Source of the DNA: Oreohelix idahoensis
Taxonomy: Eukaryota; Mollusca; Gastropoda; Stylommatophora; Oreohelicidae
Length of the DNA stretch: 64,000 nucleotides
Assembly: GCA_024509875.1 (NCBI GenBank)
Contig: JAMPIV010012192.1
Coordinates: 1-64,000 of the forward strand
Direction of reading: 5' to 3'
Made by a program: the position numbers and the translations under genes. The notes under the pieces were generated by a model. It did not search any database, had not been told where the DNA came from, and saw nothing but the letters and a program-made list of their open reading frames with translations. How positions within the stretch are numbered: the stretch's first letter is position 1; every line of letters starts with the position of its first letter. Positions 10,023 through 24,215 of this stretch are shown piece by piece.

Positions 10023-12604
10023 TGAGACGTGTAATGGAAAAGAGTCTACAGTAATCTGACAGCCTATTGTAACCTCATAGCTGCTCCGTGATTTGCTAGC
10101 TAAAAACATGCATTATACTGTCTGTCTTTACTTACACAGCTTACTCTTTCCTCCCCACCTCTTTTCTTTTAACACGAGCTAACACAGTGCTTACAAACTT
10201 CGTGACCTGTCAGTCATAACAGGAAAACAAATCAGGCTTTGTTTACCTCGTCCACCCACGCGAGCTCATCTGTCAGTCATAATACCTCTCAGAATGACAG
10301 CACGTGAGAGAGACGAAAAACAGACCCTTTTGAAGTTTTTACTCAGGGCAAGTTTAGAATCCCCTGTGCTCTTTAATCTCGAGACACGGGCATTTTAAAG
10401 AGAAACCCGTTAGCCGTAACGAAAGCCTCTGATGTCGGTCAACAGCGCCAGACGAGAGATTCTGGTAGCCGAATCGTAAGCTTTCATCTTGAGCGCTAGT
10501 TTCTGAATTCTTCGTTCCACACAGTAGCGTGAAATTAACAACATTAGAGATCAGAGCAATCTTATGATATATATACTGCTGTTTTCTTAACCCAACTATC
10601 AGAAGTCATTCAGAATTTTGAATATTCTAGCGCGCAGTCCTAGAACCCATTTCTTGTGGATATGGTGTATTAGTGTTCGTGGAGATTTTCATTCTGATTT
10701 TTCTGGTAAAAGGATAATAGTGCTAATGATTTAAAAAGTGATTGCTTTTAACATTTATTCTTCACTTAGATTTTTCTCGCTAGTAAAACTAGTGAAATAA
10801 AGTAACGCGTGGCGATTTCATACCAGATATTCAATTAAAATGTTAAATCACGCCACCCCCTACCCACATACCTTAGACGGTAATTATGTTAACATTGTAG
10901 GCAGACGCGACACTTCATCTCTACAGGAGAGAGATAAACCCGACGGTTTAACTGACCGGACTTATATGCATTAAAGCTACTGATAGTGGGAGTATAGAAT
11001 ACACGTTATATTTAATTTTGTATATTTGTTATTATAGTGTCTATTATTTTAATACCATACGACAAACTAACAGACGCCGAGAATTTAATAGCTATTTAAT
11101 GACAGGCGATCATTGTTTAGGTAGCGCGTATGGAGAAATTAAATAATAATTAACATTGTACGCTGACAGCCGGCGCGAGCAGGGGCGGGCGAGTTAACAT
11201 AACTCAGCCCGACCGAACTCAGCCTCCAGCGACGTCTGCTAGGATGTAGGCGTAAGGAAACACCGTGTGCCTTTTAAACCTAGTCAAGACTGATGGAGTG
11301 GAGAAGAGATCGTCTTGTCCCCGTCTGTGTGTATATATAGTAGTAGCATTTTTTCCATAAATGTTTTCTTGTATTTTTCGCAGACCTGATCACAAGGGCA
11401 TCCAGCAGTCTTCTTTTGTTTTGGTAATTTTCTCCTTTACTTGGCTTGTGCGTTACCAATTTCATTTATAACGTTCACTCGCTCAATGGTATTTGAGAAC
11501 AATAAAATTTAACACTGGACTTAACAAATCCAGATTTATATTTTTACCAGCCACAGTGGTGTACATATCACATTATTATTGTTCCCGACTCCTGACAGTC
11601 GTAATTTCAGTGGAGTATATCCCTTGATCTATACGCTGTGCAGAATCGGTGCTCTAACACAGAGTTGGCCGATAGAAGAACCATCATCATCATTGGAAAC
11701 AATATTTTAGCAACCAGATGTTTCCCAATACTGGAAGTATTTTCCCGTGAAATGGTGAACCTCCAGAACTCTCACAGTTTTAACTATTTGTAGTAACACT
11801 TATATCCAGGAGAAGCACCATATTAGGCGTTCACCTCGCTAGTTAGTTTCTGGGGATGAACTGAGGCCAATTTAGATCTGCGACACCTGGGGTGACAGAA
11901 TATTAAATGAAATTGATAATATATTCATGGATTAATTCCACTACCAAGGGATATTACAGACCTACCATACCAGGCAATTAGGTAAGAGTGTGAGAGCGGC
12001 CACTGTTTGAGAGAGTGTGTGAGTATTTTTCCTTGTTTGCTGGAAACTATCTATATATCTGATTTGTCTAAATTTTGTTTACTTTACTGGGTCTCATAGA
12101 GTACCAATACTGTTCATTCTGTAACCTAGTGCTAACCTTCAACCTTTGGTTTAATAATTTTCGGTTTTTTTTTCTCCATTCGAGGAGGGTGCACTTTTTC
12201 TGCGTTATTTCATATGCATGTAAATGTCTCTTTGATCTTTTCCTTTAGATATTTTGATGTTGTCGAGTTTAATGATAATAAACTACAAAGAAACTTACAT
12301 GTGTGTGTTGGTCAGACCCATACCCATTTATCCGTAGTTTTTTCACGTTTGTGTGTCTTGTTGTCACATAGCTGTGTGTGTGTGTAGAGTAACTTATCTA
12401 TTCTTGATAGGGAGGCAAAGGCTGTCTGGTAATAAAGTACAGTCGTACGGATAGGCTGAAGGAGATAACCTAATCACTCCAGAGACATATCTTTCCCTCA
12501 ATCTACCACCTGTGAAATCTATTTTCTATACCTTTTCTCGCGTATCTGTCGACATCCACTCTACTTAGACGGGCCAAATAAAACAATTAACCTTCCGTAC
12601 AACA
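10023..12604 (+). repeat. Solo LTR, family shared with the 49.5 kb copy
   Basis: Starts TGAGACGTGTAATGG and ends CCGTACAACA (TG...CA). It is flanked by aggct (10018-10022) and gggct (12605-12609), a 5-bp duplication with one mismatch. It aligns along its length with the LTR at 49490-51946, for example CAGTAATCTGACAGCCT near 10047, a tatatatac box near 10566 and the (A)ATAATAAAC polyadenylation region near 12280. No internal retroviral sequence adjoins it. Its right half also resembles the LTR of element C. It lies 14 bases right of the LINE duplication. Confidence 0.75.
10564..10577 (+). promoter_or_regulatory. TATA-like box of the solo LTR
   Basis: The run atatatatactgct sits about 540 bases into the LTR. 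A similar box (gtatatataccgcg) is at the matching place in the 49.5 kb LTR. Conservation between two diverged copies supports a promoter role, but no start site can be proved. Confidence 0.35.
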
Positions 12605-12609
12605 GGGCT

Positions 12610-14069
<1,460 letters not shown>

Positions 14070-14254
14070 GGTTTCAGCTTTGTGAGGTGGGGTGACCGGT
14101 TACCTTCCACGCTGCATTTGCCCTCCCTAGCTGAAGAGCAATCAGGTACCCGTTTTCCACGGGGTGACTGGAGTGTTATGATACTTGGTTTCGAGCCTGC
14201 TAACTTTGCCTCGAGCAACAGCGCCTTAACCACTCTGCTGATCGACCCGCGAAA
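14070..14254 (-). repeat. tRNA-derived SINE fragment
   Basis: On the minus strand the right end reads as a tRNA-like head: box A around CAGAGTGGTTAAGGCGCTG and box B GGCTCGAAACC, in the style of a tRNA-Leu or tRNA-Ser gene. A body extends left. ACTTGGTTTC occurs twice within it (near 14067 and 14183). No clean target duplication was found. Confidence 0.55.
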
Positions 14255-16222
14255 GAGTTGTTAAAAAAAACATGTATCAAGGAAACATAGATACTATCTC
14301 TTCCGAGTGCCGATTATTTGCTATTTTCAAAGTGATAAGGCAGGGCATTCGAACATCCTGGTCCAAAGAGAGCACACGTACCACTGACAGTGGCGGATCT
14401 ACTATGAAACTAATGAAGCTTAAGCCTCAGGGCCCCTAATCCCGGAGGGGCCCCAAAAGCGACTTTAGTCCACATTACTTAAAAATTTTGGGTCTACTGT
14501 ATGAGAAGGGGCTTTTAATAAAAAATAATATTAATAATATAGCCTAATTCAATACAAAGTAATAGTTAACATAAAAATTAAAAGGTTATTAAAGTATCAT
14601 GTAGGCTAACCGTAAACGAAAAAAACGCTATCTCAGAAAGTACCGGTAGACCTAAATTTTTTTCCTTTCAAAGCATGCGACAATAGTCGCACGACTCAAA
14701 TTGATTAATTTTTTGTTGTATATATTTCAACAATCCCAAAGTTTGAGAGTCAGTAGCACAGATGTTGTAAAGGTGGAGTGTCGCTGTAAGTTGGCTGTTC
14801 TGCTGTGGCTACTGTAATTGTTGTCCCTTTTTAACAGAGGTCTAGACCCTAGAGGAATAACAATGAGTTCACGAAAGTACTTAAGTGGATACCAAAAACG
14901 CAAACTCAAGGAAAAGTGATCTGACGAAATCTCTAAATGTCAAAAACTAACAAATTATTTGGCAATGTCAAGTTTGTCAACACCTACAGTTGAAACAAGC
15001 CAAGCAAACACCACTGAAGCCAGTGATAGTGCACAAACTGTGGGAGCTCTTTCTAGCAATATTCAACCCACTGTTGACGCTTTTGATACAGATGACGATC
15101 ACAGTGGTCAACATGAAAGTACCGCGGAACAAGCAGAGACTGAGCAGAAACATGAAACAGGAAGCAAATTCAGTGATTTCAAAGAATACAGTGACCTCCA
15201 AAACTGGCCCATAACAGTTGATAATGATTTCATACAGAATTGTTTAATGCAAAGACATAGGTTTTTTTCAAAATGAAAAACCAGATGATGTATATACCGA
15301 ATCAAGCAGGGTTTACAAGGAGCAAAACAGAAGTTTCTCAAACAAATATTTTGAAAAAAGATTGAAAATGGCCAGACTATGATGAGATCCTGGTTAGTTT
15401 ACTCAAAGAGCAAAGGCTGTATATACTGTTTTGTTTGCAAACTCTTTTCTAAATGCCAGACATCACTTACAACAGGTAGGTTTTCTGACTGGATGAATGT
15501 ACTCAGAACTCTGGAGAATCATGAAGACAGCATGGAACATAAGAGGGCGATGTCGTGTTGGATAACAAGAAGGTCAAATAAAAATACTGTGGATCAGCAA
15601 CTTGAAGAACAGATGACAAAAACCATACAGTACTATTTTGAAGTACTGAAAAGAGTTGTAGCTGTTATAAAGTTTTTAAGTGAAAGAGGTTTGGCATTTA
15701 GAGGTCATGAGGAGAAGTGGGGCTCACCAAATAATGGAAACTTCATGAGGGCCATTGAACTTATTGCAGAATTCGAACCATTTTTACATTAACATCTCGA
15801 GAAATGTGAAAATGAAAAAGTAAATGATACTTACCTATCCAAAACCATGTATGAAGAATTGATAGAAATTATGGGAAAACATGTGCAAGAAAAAATTGTG
15901 AATCAAATCAACAACCTAGACACCAAATACTACTCTATTAGTGTTGACTCTACTCCTGACCTGACACATGTTGACCAGCTGGTAATTGTGGTTCGATACT
16001 GCTATAATGGAAAACCCTGTGAGCGATTTTTAACATTTTTACCGATAGAATACCATTCATCCACGACCTTGTTCAACAAAATACAACAAGTCTTGGGTGA
16101 ACGTAAGCTTTCACTTGAAAATATCCGTGCTCAGCCCTACGATAATGCATCTAACATAAAGGGCTCGGAGAAAGGGCTGCAAGCACTCTTTAAAAACATT
16201 AACAGGTACGCAGACTATGTAC

Positions 16223-16375
16223 AACAATAAGAATGAACTAGAGTTGGGGCACTGTACGAAGGATGGCCGCCGACCGAGCAAAGTGGGATCAATTTGTTGC
16301 TGCCCTACAAGACGCCACCAGGCGTGATGGCCACTGACTGCTTTGGCGGTTGGCGGTTATGGATCAAAGAAGAAG
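16223..16375 (+). mobile_element. Short LINE 3' end nested in the hAT gene
   Basis: A 153-bp insertion is flanked by the 11-bp duplication agactatgtac (16212-16222 and 16376-16386) and ends in a (GAA)n tail. One frame reads MAADRAKWDQFVAALQDATR, typical of a LINE ORF C-terminus. Removing it restores the hAT reading frame across the duplication. Confidence 0.85.
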
Positions 16376-16905
16376 AAGACTATGTACCATGTGCAGCCCA
16401 TTCACTTAACCTTGTTGGAGAAAAGGCAGTGTCTACTGTACCTGATGGTGTTGACTATTTTGGCATTTTGCAGGAGCTGTATGTTTTCTTTTCTGGATCT
16501 CCATGAAGATGGGGGATTTTAAACACACAGGACAATCTACATTTTTCTCTAAAGAGCTTAAGTGTAACTAGATGGTCTGCACACTATGAAGCAGTCCGGG
16601 CAGTTAAAAATGGATATATGGGTATTTTACAAACTCTCAAACATATTTTTGAAGACTCAGAAGAGAAGCCTGAATGTAAACGAGAAGCAAAGAATTTATA
16701 CAACAAAGTTGGTACAACTGGAATATGCTATTTTAGCAGTCGTTTGGGAAGAAGTGCTGGAGCGTTTCAACAAAACAAGTAAGAAACTCCAAACCCCTGG
16801 TTTTGATGTATTTGAAGGTTATCTTCTGTTTTCATCTTTGCTTTCGTTTGTTAAAGAACTCAGAGAAAATTCAGCCGATAGAATTGCACACTATGAATCA
16901 GAAGC

Positions 16906-17303
16906 CACAAAAGCCAGATCCAAACCTCAGAAATGAGGTATCTGAGGAAGGTGGTTGAAGTAACAAGAAGAGACATGGTCCGCAACCAGACGATACGTCA
17001 AGGCCTAAAATCCCACCCGCTGCAGACCCAAATAGAACAGTCCCAACTAAGATGGTTTGGCCATGTCTGCAGAATGGGAGAAGATCGGCTACCACGACAA
17101 GCATGGGAAACAAAGAGCCAGGGATCCAGACCTCCAGGACGACCCAGAGTCCGCTGGGAGGACAACATTAGACAATCTTTGAAGGACCGAGGACTAGAAT
17201 GGAACCAGGCCAGGAAGAAGACAGCTGATAGAATAGTCTGGCGCTCTCTCTTCCAAACCTCTACACCTCACGGTAGAAGAGGAACGACTAAGTAAGTAAG
17301 TAA
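16906..17303 (+). mobile_element. 5'-truncated LINE nested in the hAT gene
   Basis: Flanked by the 11-bp duplication gaatcagaagc (16895-16905 and 17304-17314), with a (TAAG)n tail at 17288-17303. It encodes the last part of the same LINE ORF seen complete from its truncation point at 53072-54898 (MRYLRKVVEVTRRDMVRN, LRWFGHVCRMGEDRLPRQ, ending GRRGTTK). The two copies differ at only a few residues, so this family was active recently. Confidence 0.92.
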
Positions 17304-18227
17304 GAATCAGAAGCAAAAGGTGTGTGTGAAGATATCACTTCAAGTTATTCTGATGCTTCCAAACGCATTGTTACAAGGACATTTTCAGATGGAACAAGTG
17401 ATATTGCTTCTTTGAGAGGAGCTGACAAACTTAGGATTGAAGTTCTATATCAACTCTATGACTGCTTGATAATCCAGTTAACTACGCAAGAGGATTGACC
17501 CATATGAGCAGATTGCGAAAAGGTTCAAGTTCCTCTCAGAATTGGTGAACAATTCGGAAATTGATGAGGACAGTATTTAACTTATAATATCGTATTACAA
17601 AGATGATATTGACCACAAATTAGTAAACGAGTGCTATCAGTTCAAAGAATATTTGCACCTTAGGAAATCCCAGAACACAGAAGAAAACACGCCATCTAAA
17701 ATGCAATGCGCAGAAGTTCTTCAGCGTATTTGTGAGCAACACCTAATTGAAGTGTTCCCCAATATTACTACTCCGCTTGACAATGCCCATCACGAGCTGT
17801 GAAGCAGAAAGGAATTTTTCAAAGCTATCCTTTATAAAAAACAAATTTCAGTCTACCATGACTGAAGAGCGCTTAAATTCTTTATGCATATTGTCTCTAG
17901 AAAATGACATTGCAAGGAAGCTCCCATATGACAAAACTGTACGTGAATATGTTGCTAGAAAAAACAGAAATACGAGTATTTTGTAAAATGTGCTTCGTGT
18001 AGTATGTTCTGGTAAGTTTAACTTTTCCTTCGGAGCACAAATCTCTTATGGATACACCTTGTCAGTCTTGTTTTTTAACAAATTTATTAAAATATGTAAT
18101 ATTTCCTCATTGCTAATATTCTTATCTTACACTTGTATAATTTTCTTGGTACGTCTTCAACGAACTAATTCGGAATGATGGAGGCAATCATTAAAATAGT
18201 TAAGATTTAAAAAATCACATATACCAA

Positions 18228-18300
18228 GGTGGATAGTGGTCTAGTGATCAGAACATATGCCTTCCAAGCAAATGTTCTGCATTTAACTCCCAGCAGAGTT
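18228..18300 (+). repeat. tRNA-Gly-like fragment (pseudo-tRNA or SINE head)
   Basis: Reads GTGGTCTAGTGATCAGAAC like box A, then GCCTTCCAAGC like a glycine anticodon arm, then a degraded box B (TTTAACTCC). Mismatches in the T-arm argue against a functional tRNA. It lies inside the right part of the hAT element. Confidence 0.4.
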
Positions 18301-18559
18301 GTTTCTTTTTTGAAAATTCATTCATTTGTCTTCAGTTTTTATATGTGTGTTGTTGTGGATCTACTATAAAGCTTTAACTTCAGGTCCTCCAAGTCCATTT
18401 ATCTCTATAATACATTTCTTTCCCATCCTCACAAATTTTTATATATTTTTTTTTTACTTTTTATAAAAGACCCCCCTCCAAGAGTTCAAGCTTCAGGGCC
18501 CCCAAAATGTAGATCCGCCTCTGACCACTGATATAGTTCACGTGACTTTGTAGCTTTTT

Positions 18560-19010
18560 TAAAGGCTAGGACGACCGTGTTGCCTGGAGTATCTTTGTAC
18601 GCGTCACTGAAGTCTTATTCTTCAAGTACAATGCCTGGTGGCGTAGGCGATCACAAAGCCTTTATTTCTCAGTACTGTTTATCAGTCCTGTTTTTTTTAA
18701 ATTTCTTCCATGCCATGCTGTCAAGCTGTCTAGCATCTTCTCTCTTTGTCATCCTCTGTATTTTTTTCCTTCAATCATTTATGTTATCACAAGACATTCC
18801 TGTTTTCTGCTTCTCACAACATTTCATTTTAAAAAGTGGATTATTTCCTTCTAACGTGAGTAGTAAGCTTCCTATTCGCGTTGGTCTCTTTCATGACATC
18901 CTCGTTACTCTTGTTAGCTGCCCCTGGTATTTTTAATTTTTTTCTGTAACACCACATCACTGTGGCCGCTAGTGCTTTTCCTACTTGAGTCCATGACTCA
19001 CTTCCGTATT
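18560..19010 (-). pseudogene. Decayed LINE ORF C-terminus
   Basis: On the minus strand, scattered frames read MWCYRKKLKIPGAANKSNE, then QREKMLDSLTAWHG, and then a DR..A segment. This is the order seen at the C-terminal end of a common invertebrate LINE ORF. Frameshifts are frequent and no target duplication is visible. The element starts just outside the hAT right end. Confidence 0.5.
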
Positions 19011-22000
19011 GACAAGTTATTTTGGTTCATGTCTCCGAATTAACTTCACTATGTCTTTACAATTATCAGAAATATATAAATATTACCTTGGGAGAGAGAT
19101 TTATCTCCCGTCTAGCCAATGAAAACGCGTCATTCTTGGTGTGTGTTGTAAAACGTACTAGGCTTGAACATAGAGGCCAATTTTGTGCAACTTATAGTAC
19201 GAAGCTATTTAATTTCATAAGGACTAAAGAAGTTTAAACGGGAAGGAGTATATATTTCAAAAACGGCAATGTTACTTTAGAGGTAGGTGCAAAAACTTTC
19301 TCGAATAGTATTTTAGTAAGATAGAAATATCGAGGGAAAGGGCTTCGTTACATCAGTTTAGTCCTAATTTAGCTCGTTAAAGCATGCACATATTAAAATG
19401 CATTTTGCAAACTAACCAATAAGTAAATAGATCAATACAGAATAATTCATAGAATAATTCAAGCTTTAAATGACCAAAATCGCCCCATAAATTAGAAAGA
19501 TAATGAATATTAAAAGGTTTGCTAATTGAACAGAAGGCAGAATTATGCCTCATTTTGAGATTTTTAACACCCCTTTTTTCCCCATGCCATCCGATACGGC
19601 GGATGCGGTAGTATATAAGTCCTTGAACTTGGCTGAATTGAGGCCACAAAATTTGAAAAGACAGCTGAACAGAAGAGAGCGATAAAAGTGTAAAAGTCAT
19701 ATAACTTTGTCACTGCATCTGCCTAGCAGACCTAGAAGCCCATTAACAGCCTGTTACAGCTTGTGTGTATTGCCTGAGGGTAAGAAAGAATATATATATG
19801 TATATAATTATGAAATTTTCCTGTGCTTAATCCACTTGTGCGTTAGGAAGTGTGTAGAATGTGTAAACTCTTGGAGACGAAAGCCAGCCTTGTAAAATGT
19901 GTAGAATAATTGAGAATGATGGCCAAAGTACGTCTGTAAGTTTGACAAAGTGTTTGAAGGAGTATTTCCTAAAGGAACGACAAATTTACCAGGAACATAA
20001 GGAAGGATGACAGGAATTGTTTTAAGGTATTAATCAAGATATTACTTAGTGCTTTATACTAGACAAAATCATTGTATGAAGGCGGATCATGGACAACTGC
20101 ATCTAACTTAGGATTTATAAGGAAAGTGTAGTCACAGTGAACTGGCTGTGAGTGGTATTAAGGTAAATTGTCCTGTGCATATGTTAGCACAATGTCTGAC
20201 ACTGTTTGTTATGTCCATTGTATGTGAGGACAGAATAGTGCTAGACCATACAGGGGTTGTGATTATTTGTATTCCAGGTTTTATCCTGCAAACTACCAGA
20301 AGTGCATGAATCATCTATCTCTGTTGAACTCTGAGGTGCAAGTGCTCTTAAAGTCATTGAAGCCAGATACCCAGTGTCCACTGCCTGGCAATTCACAGAT
20401 GTGTTAGTTTATGGCAGGAGTGTGATTTATTTCTACATAGAAGATAAGTGGCAAAACCAAGCCACTGGTCAGACTATTCAGACTCTACCTCTAATATATA
20501 TAATAAAAAGATAAAAATACAGTGTATGATGAATCCTTGTGGACATAAATTTGATAATTACTACTTCACAGTCCAGTAAGAGTGACAAAATATATATGTA
20601 TTAGATAATGGTTAATCAAAAGGTGAAAGTCATCATATTGATCCATTTTGATAATTGATATTCCATGCTTATTTATTTCATTATGTAAATACATTTGATT
20701 CATTATAAGTTACCTAACCGAAAAGATAAACGGTATAGGATAAATAAATTGTAAATGTGTACCATCAGATTTGCTGAAATTATTTAAATTGAGTTCCAAG
20801 TTTTGTTGATACATATTATATATAGATATACCATAATTAGTACCCCTAGCATAATTAGCCATAATAAAAAATAATAATAACACATAATATCAGGGGAGAA
20901 TCGTGAAAGGGAGCAAATAGACTTTCAGGACATCCACTCTCATCACACCTGGAGGTTTATACAGCTTGATCCTACCTTTGATGTCGATACACCCTTATTC
21001 CTTTCAGAAAAGGGGGTATTTCTTGTAATACCAGTCTCTTATCTGGCACTATCCTGGATTCATCTGATACATCTTTTTGTCCAGGATAAGTTGACATTTT
21101 CAATAACATCAACACCCTTTCGTGACATGATGGATACCAATAATTTAACAAAACATTAATTTTTTATAACAAATCTTTTTAATAGAAAGTACGAATCATA
21201 AAGATAGTATTAATAATTTAATGTCAACAGATTTCCTTTGCATTTAAAGCTGACTTAATGGGATTTGCATGTATGTTCATTAGTGGAACATTTCACTGCA
21301 GCTGCCATTCGCCACAGATTACCGCCCATGAAGTTCCAGTTGACCAGGCTTCATCTTGTACCATTCTTATATACTTATTTATGGCGTCTCCACTCTTCGT
21401 TTTCCTTGTGGGTTGCAATCATGAGTATGTCACTGCAGTGTTTGGCCATTTATTGGTTGACTACATCCAAAGCCAGTTTGTCTTGTTGAATTTTCGGTCT
21501 CATATTCTACAACAGGTACTTCATTGTTATTTCTTCTTACCATTGGATACAAAAGAAGCTGTAGTGGCATCTGTTAATGAAGCAATTGCTTCAGGACCTA
21601 ATATTTTAGTGGCATATGATGTTTCCTGAACAAAATGGCAGGATGCATGTTACAAGTATGTTGAGCAGCCAAGAAAAAAACGTGCTGAGTTACGTTCTAG
21701 ACAGAGAGCAGCGTAGGTAATCGCGTGTTGTCTTCGTTTTTTTTTTTAATTTTCTTTTTTTTATATTTCTAAGTCAGTCAATTTTGTTTTACTGCAAACG
21801 CAGATTGTTTCTTGATGTCACGAATAAAGTAATATATTTTATAGGTGTTGTGACAGAATTGACCGTTCCCTTTTCCTAACATTCATGGTTATCGCCGACA
21901 TTATTGAGCTACGTCTCATTTTCTGTACTTAATCATTGCTTACACTCCCTTCCCTCAATTCTTGTCATGTCGGGACTTCAGCAACCATCTTTTGCTGATT
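19011..22000. other. Long stretch with no recognised gene
   Basis: AT-rich sequence with only short chance frames. A weak transposase-like match near 21530-21640 is discussed among the rejected items. No repeat with clear boundaries was found. Confidence 0.3.
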
Positions 22001-22779
22001 AGGGTAATCAATCACTTTTGTTTGAACCCATATTGACACCTGAATCTGTGGAGTGAAATGTTGTAACACATTTACGAACGGACCGTGTGTAGGAGAGACC
22101 GGATAAATGAGATAACTATTTCCAAGCAAGACGGATCGGAAAATAATTATCCATCTTGAAAGAGAGAAAGGGAAAATATACGCATCTTATGCTATTGGCT
22201 TGGCATTTGAGATGTAAAAGTACAACATAACTCGTCAAGAAGACAGCCAGACATGACAGAGTAAGGAATAGGATCAGGATTCCATTTTAAAAGACCGGAC
22301 AACGTATTTGAGCATTTTGTGAATTTACTCAACGACAACTCTACCTTTATTAATACGAAAAGCCCGAATTCCTAGGAACCTGAACAGTACATCTTAGTGA
22401 AAGTCTGTTGTAAAGTAACACCCCAGACCACGTGTAAGATGCATCTTAATGAAGTTGCCTTAACTATTTTTCTGAGCCAGAAGTTGGTATTCCCAAAAGA
22501 GATTTTGGATCGATGGTACCAACTGGTGGTGTTATCTGTGGAACAAGTGAGTGGTATAAGTGGCCTGCAGTCAAAGCTAGACAACTACGACAGATGGGTC
22601 TTAGCAGACGCTTGACCATCTTCGCAATTACCCCACGAAACTACGAGTGACGTGTTGCGGCCACCAGACTTGACCAGTGACGAGAGTGAACCAGTCCATA
22701 ACCTGTAAAGAACAAGCATCGGCTGGAGCAGAAACCAACCGACATCTTACTCGCATCTAAGTACCCATTCAAAGTTGCC

Positions 22780-23060
22780 AAGTGAACTCTCTAATAAAGA
22801 ACTTTTCGAATCAGACCATTACCTGTGAGGCAATTTTAAAGACTCTATCTAAATTTACCCCATCCTTATTTATGTTACAACTGTTAACGATAACTGACCA
22901 TTAAATTTTGTTATCTATAGATATACAAATGTTTAGTTGATTTAGTCATTTTGAGTGAACTGCACCCGTATGTCTGAGTCACTTTAAATACCTTTGACAG
23001 AGCTATTAAAGTAATATTTTACTGAGTTAAATCATTTGGGGGCTCATCAGAACGAGCAAA
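22780..23060 (+). repeat. Possible LTR 3' end plus primer-binding-like site
   Basis: An AATAAA signal near 22793 is followed by AT-rich sequence ending GAGTTAAATCA at 23034. TGGGGGCTCATC begins at 23037, close to the primer-binding sites of tRNA-Pro-primed retroelements (TGGGGGCTCGTCC). Sequence to the right has no convincing gag. The left boundary of such an LTR was not found. Confidence 0.35.
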
Positions 23061-23459
23061 ATCCTTACTCATAGAAGGTCAGGAAAGATGAAAAGTTTAG
23101 ACGGCCTGGATCCTATCAGCAGGAGTACTTGATTTCTTTAAATTCCCATGAGGCTCCCTAGAATTGAAGCACCATTCTTCAATTCACATCTCTGCCAAGA
23201 GTAATCTTGAGCGAAAGATAGACACCTTTGAAAACCCTAAGTAGATACTCTGAATTTTGACCACTATTGGACCATCATTGCAGAGTAAATCCCGCGACTG
23301 ATGTAAAACAAATGTACTCCATACGGAGCTTGGTTAGTATAGTGTTTAAAAGTTTTGCAAGGGATAGAATGTTACGTGTGATTCCATTTCCATTGGTTGC
23401 TTTGACTGCTGCGAGTATGTTGTGAGTTTGTGTTCATCTTGCTTTGAGAATGCTCTTGT

Positions 23460-24215
23460 CAAGTACTGTATTATCATTTTGTCCTGTATATATTATGTGA
23501 CAGAAGGATGATGTCGTCGGAAAATTCTAAATCTTCGATACGTTTTGTCAGTCCACTGACACATTTATGTTGGTTGATGTCGATGTTTTCGTAATGCATT
23601 CTACATGCAGGAAGAAGAGAAATGAAGAATTATGTATTTCTGCCATTATATGATTTCTTGATTTCGTTTATAAACTTACAGAGGACTCATCAATGCCTCA
23701 TCGGCCTCCAAAATGATTCTCTGTTGTAAGCTGCCGAATACCTTTTCTAAGTCCACTAACCCAATGTAAAGTGGGACAGTTGTTCACACATTATGTGCAG
23801 TGTGACTATGTGGCCATTACAGGATCTGTTTTGTAGAAAACCTGTTTGTTCTTCTCTTAATTGTTTTCCCGTTATCTCTTTTTTCTGTCACGTTTGATCC
23901 TGTTTGATTTTTCTTTTACCTGACACAGATTGTGACATTATTCCAATGTCTTTTTTAAATAGTTTTTTAAACCTCCCTTCTTAACAACGTGACCAGTTTT
24001 TTTTTTTTTTTCCAGCCTGCTGGAATTTTGTCTCACCCCCAGACTTTACCTGGTAATTTTTGTATTAAATCTGTTGAGGTGTCAACGTCTGTTTTGATGA
24101 CCTCTGCTGAAATGCCATCTGGACCAGTAGCTTCTCAATCTATTAAATGTTTTGTGGCTTTCTTTATTTCCTCTCAATTTGGGTTTTCACATTTTAATTT
24201 TAGCTGTTTGTAACT
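23460..24215 (-). pseudogene. Decayed LINE reverse transcriptase
   Basis: Minus-strand frames give ATGPDGISAEVIKTDVDTST near 24070-24130, then segments matching the RT at 40553-41128 in the same order. The stretch around 23540-23620 matches the sequence at 40500-40600 that encodes the active-site neighbourhood. Many frameshifts are present, and neither end has an identifiable duplication. Confidence 0.65.

Larger units (their letters stand above)
14863..17986 (+). pseudogene. hAT transposase (TTF zinc finger, DUF4371, dimerisation), broken
   Basis: Begins MSSRKYLSGYQKRKLKEK at 14863, then meets an in-frame stop; the frame resumes through 15276. After a frameshift, a TTF-type zinc-finger region follows at 15379-15792 (IYCFVCKLF ... 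HEDSMEHKRAM). A DUF4371-like core at 15847-16220 contains SISVDSTPDLTHVDQLVIV, and CAAHSLNLVG is at about 16390-16420. The C-terminal hAT dimerisation segment is at 17747-17986 (TSCEAERNFSKLSFIKNKF). Two LINE insertions (16223-16375 and 16906-17303) and several stops interrupt it. It would have catalysed cut-and-paste transposition; this copy cannot. The architecture matches animal hAT transposases that are often annotated as MYM-type zinc-finger proteins. Confidence 0.9.
14388..18523 (+). mobile_element. hAT DNA transposon with perfect TSD
   Basis: Terminal repeats begin CAGTGGCGGATCTAC on the left and, on the opposite strand, CAGAGGCGGATCTAC on the right, followed inward by similar GGGCCC-rich stretches. 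The flanks are identical 8-bp copies accactga (14380-14387 and 18524-18531), the hallmark of hAT insertion. Inside are a decayed transposase, two nested LINE insertions and a tRNA-like fragment, so the element is inactive. Confidence 0.92.

Noticed and set aside
18228..18300. A functional tRNA-Gly gene
   Set aside because: Box B and the T-arm are degraded, so only a tRNA-like fragment is annotated.
21258..21720. Frame with LDTKEAVVASVNEAIAS followed by a downstream basic segment, reminiscent of some Mutator-like transposases
   Set aside because: The resemblance rests on a short stretch from memory, no catalytic motif follows, and the frame stops at once. Too weak to annotate.
22397..22615. 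72-codon frame MKVCCKVTPQTTCKMHLNEV
   Set aside because: No recognisable domain; an antisense frame of similar length overlaps it. Likely chance.
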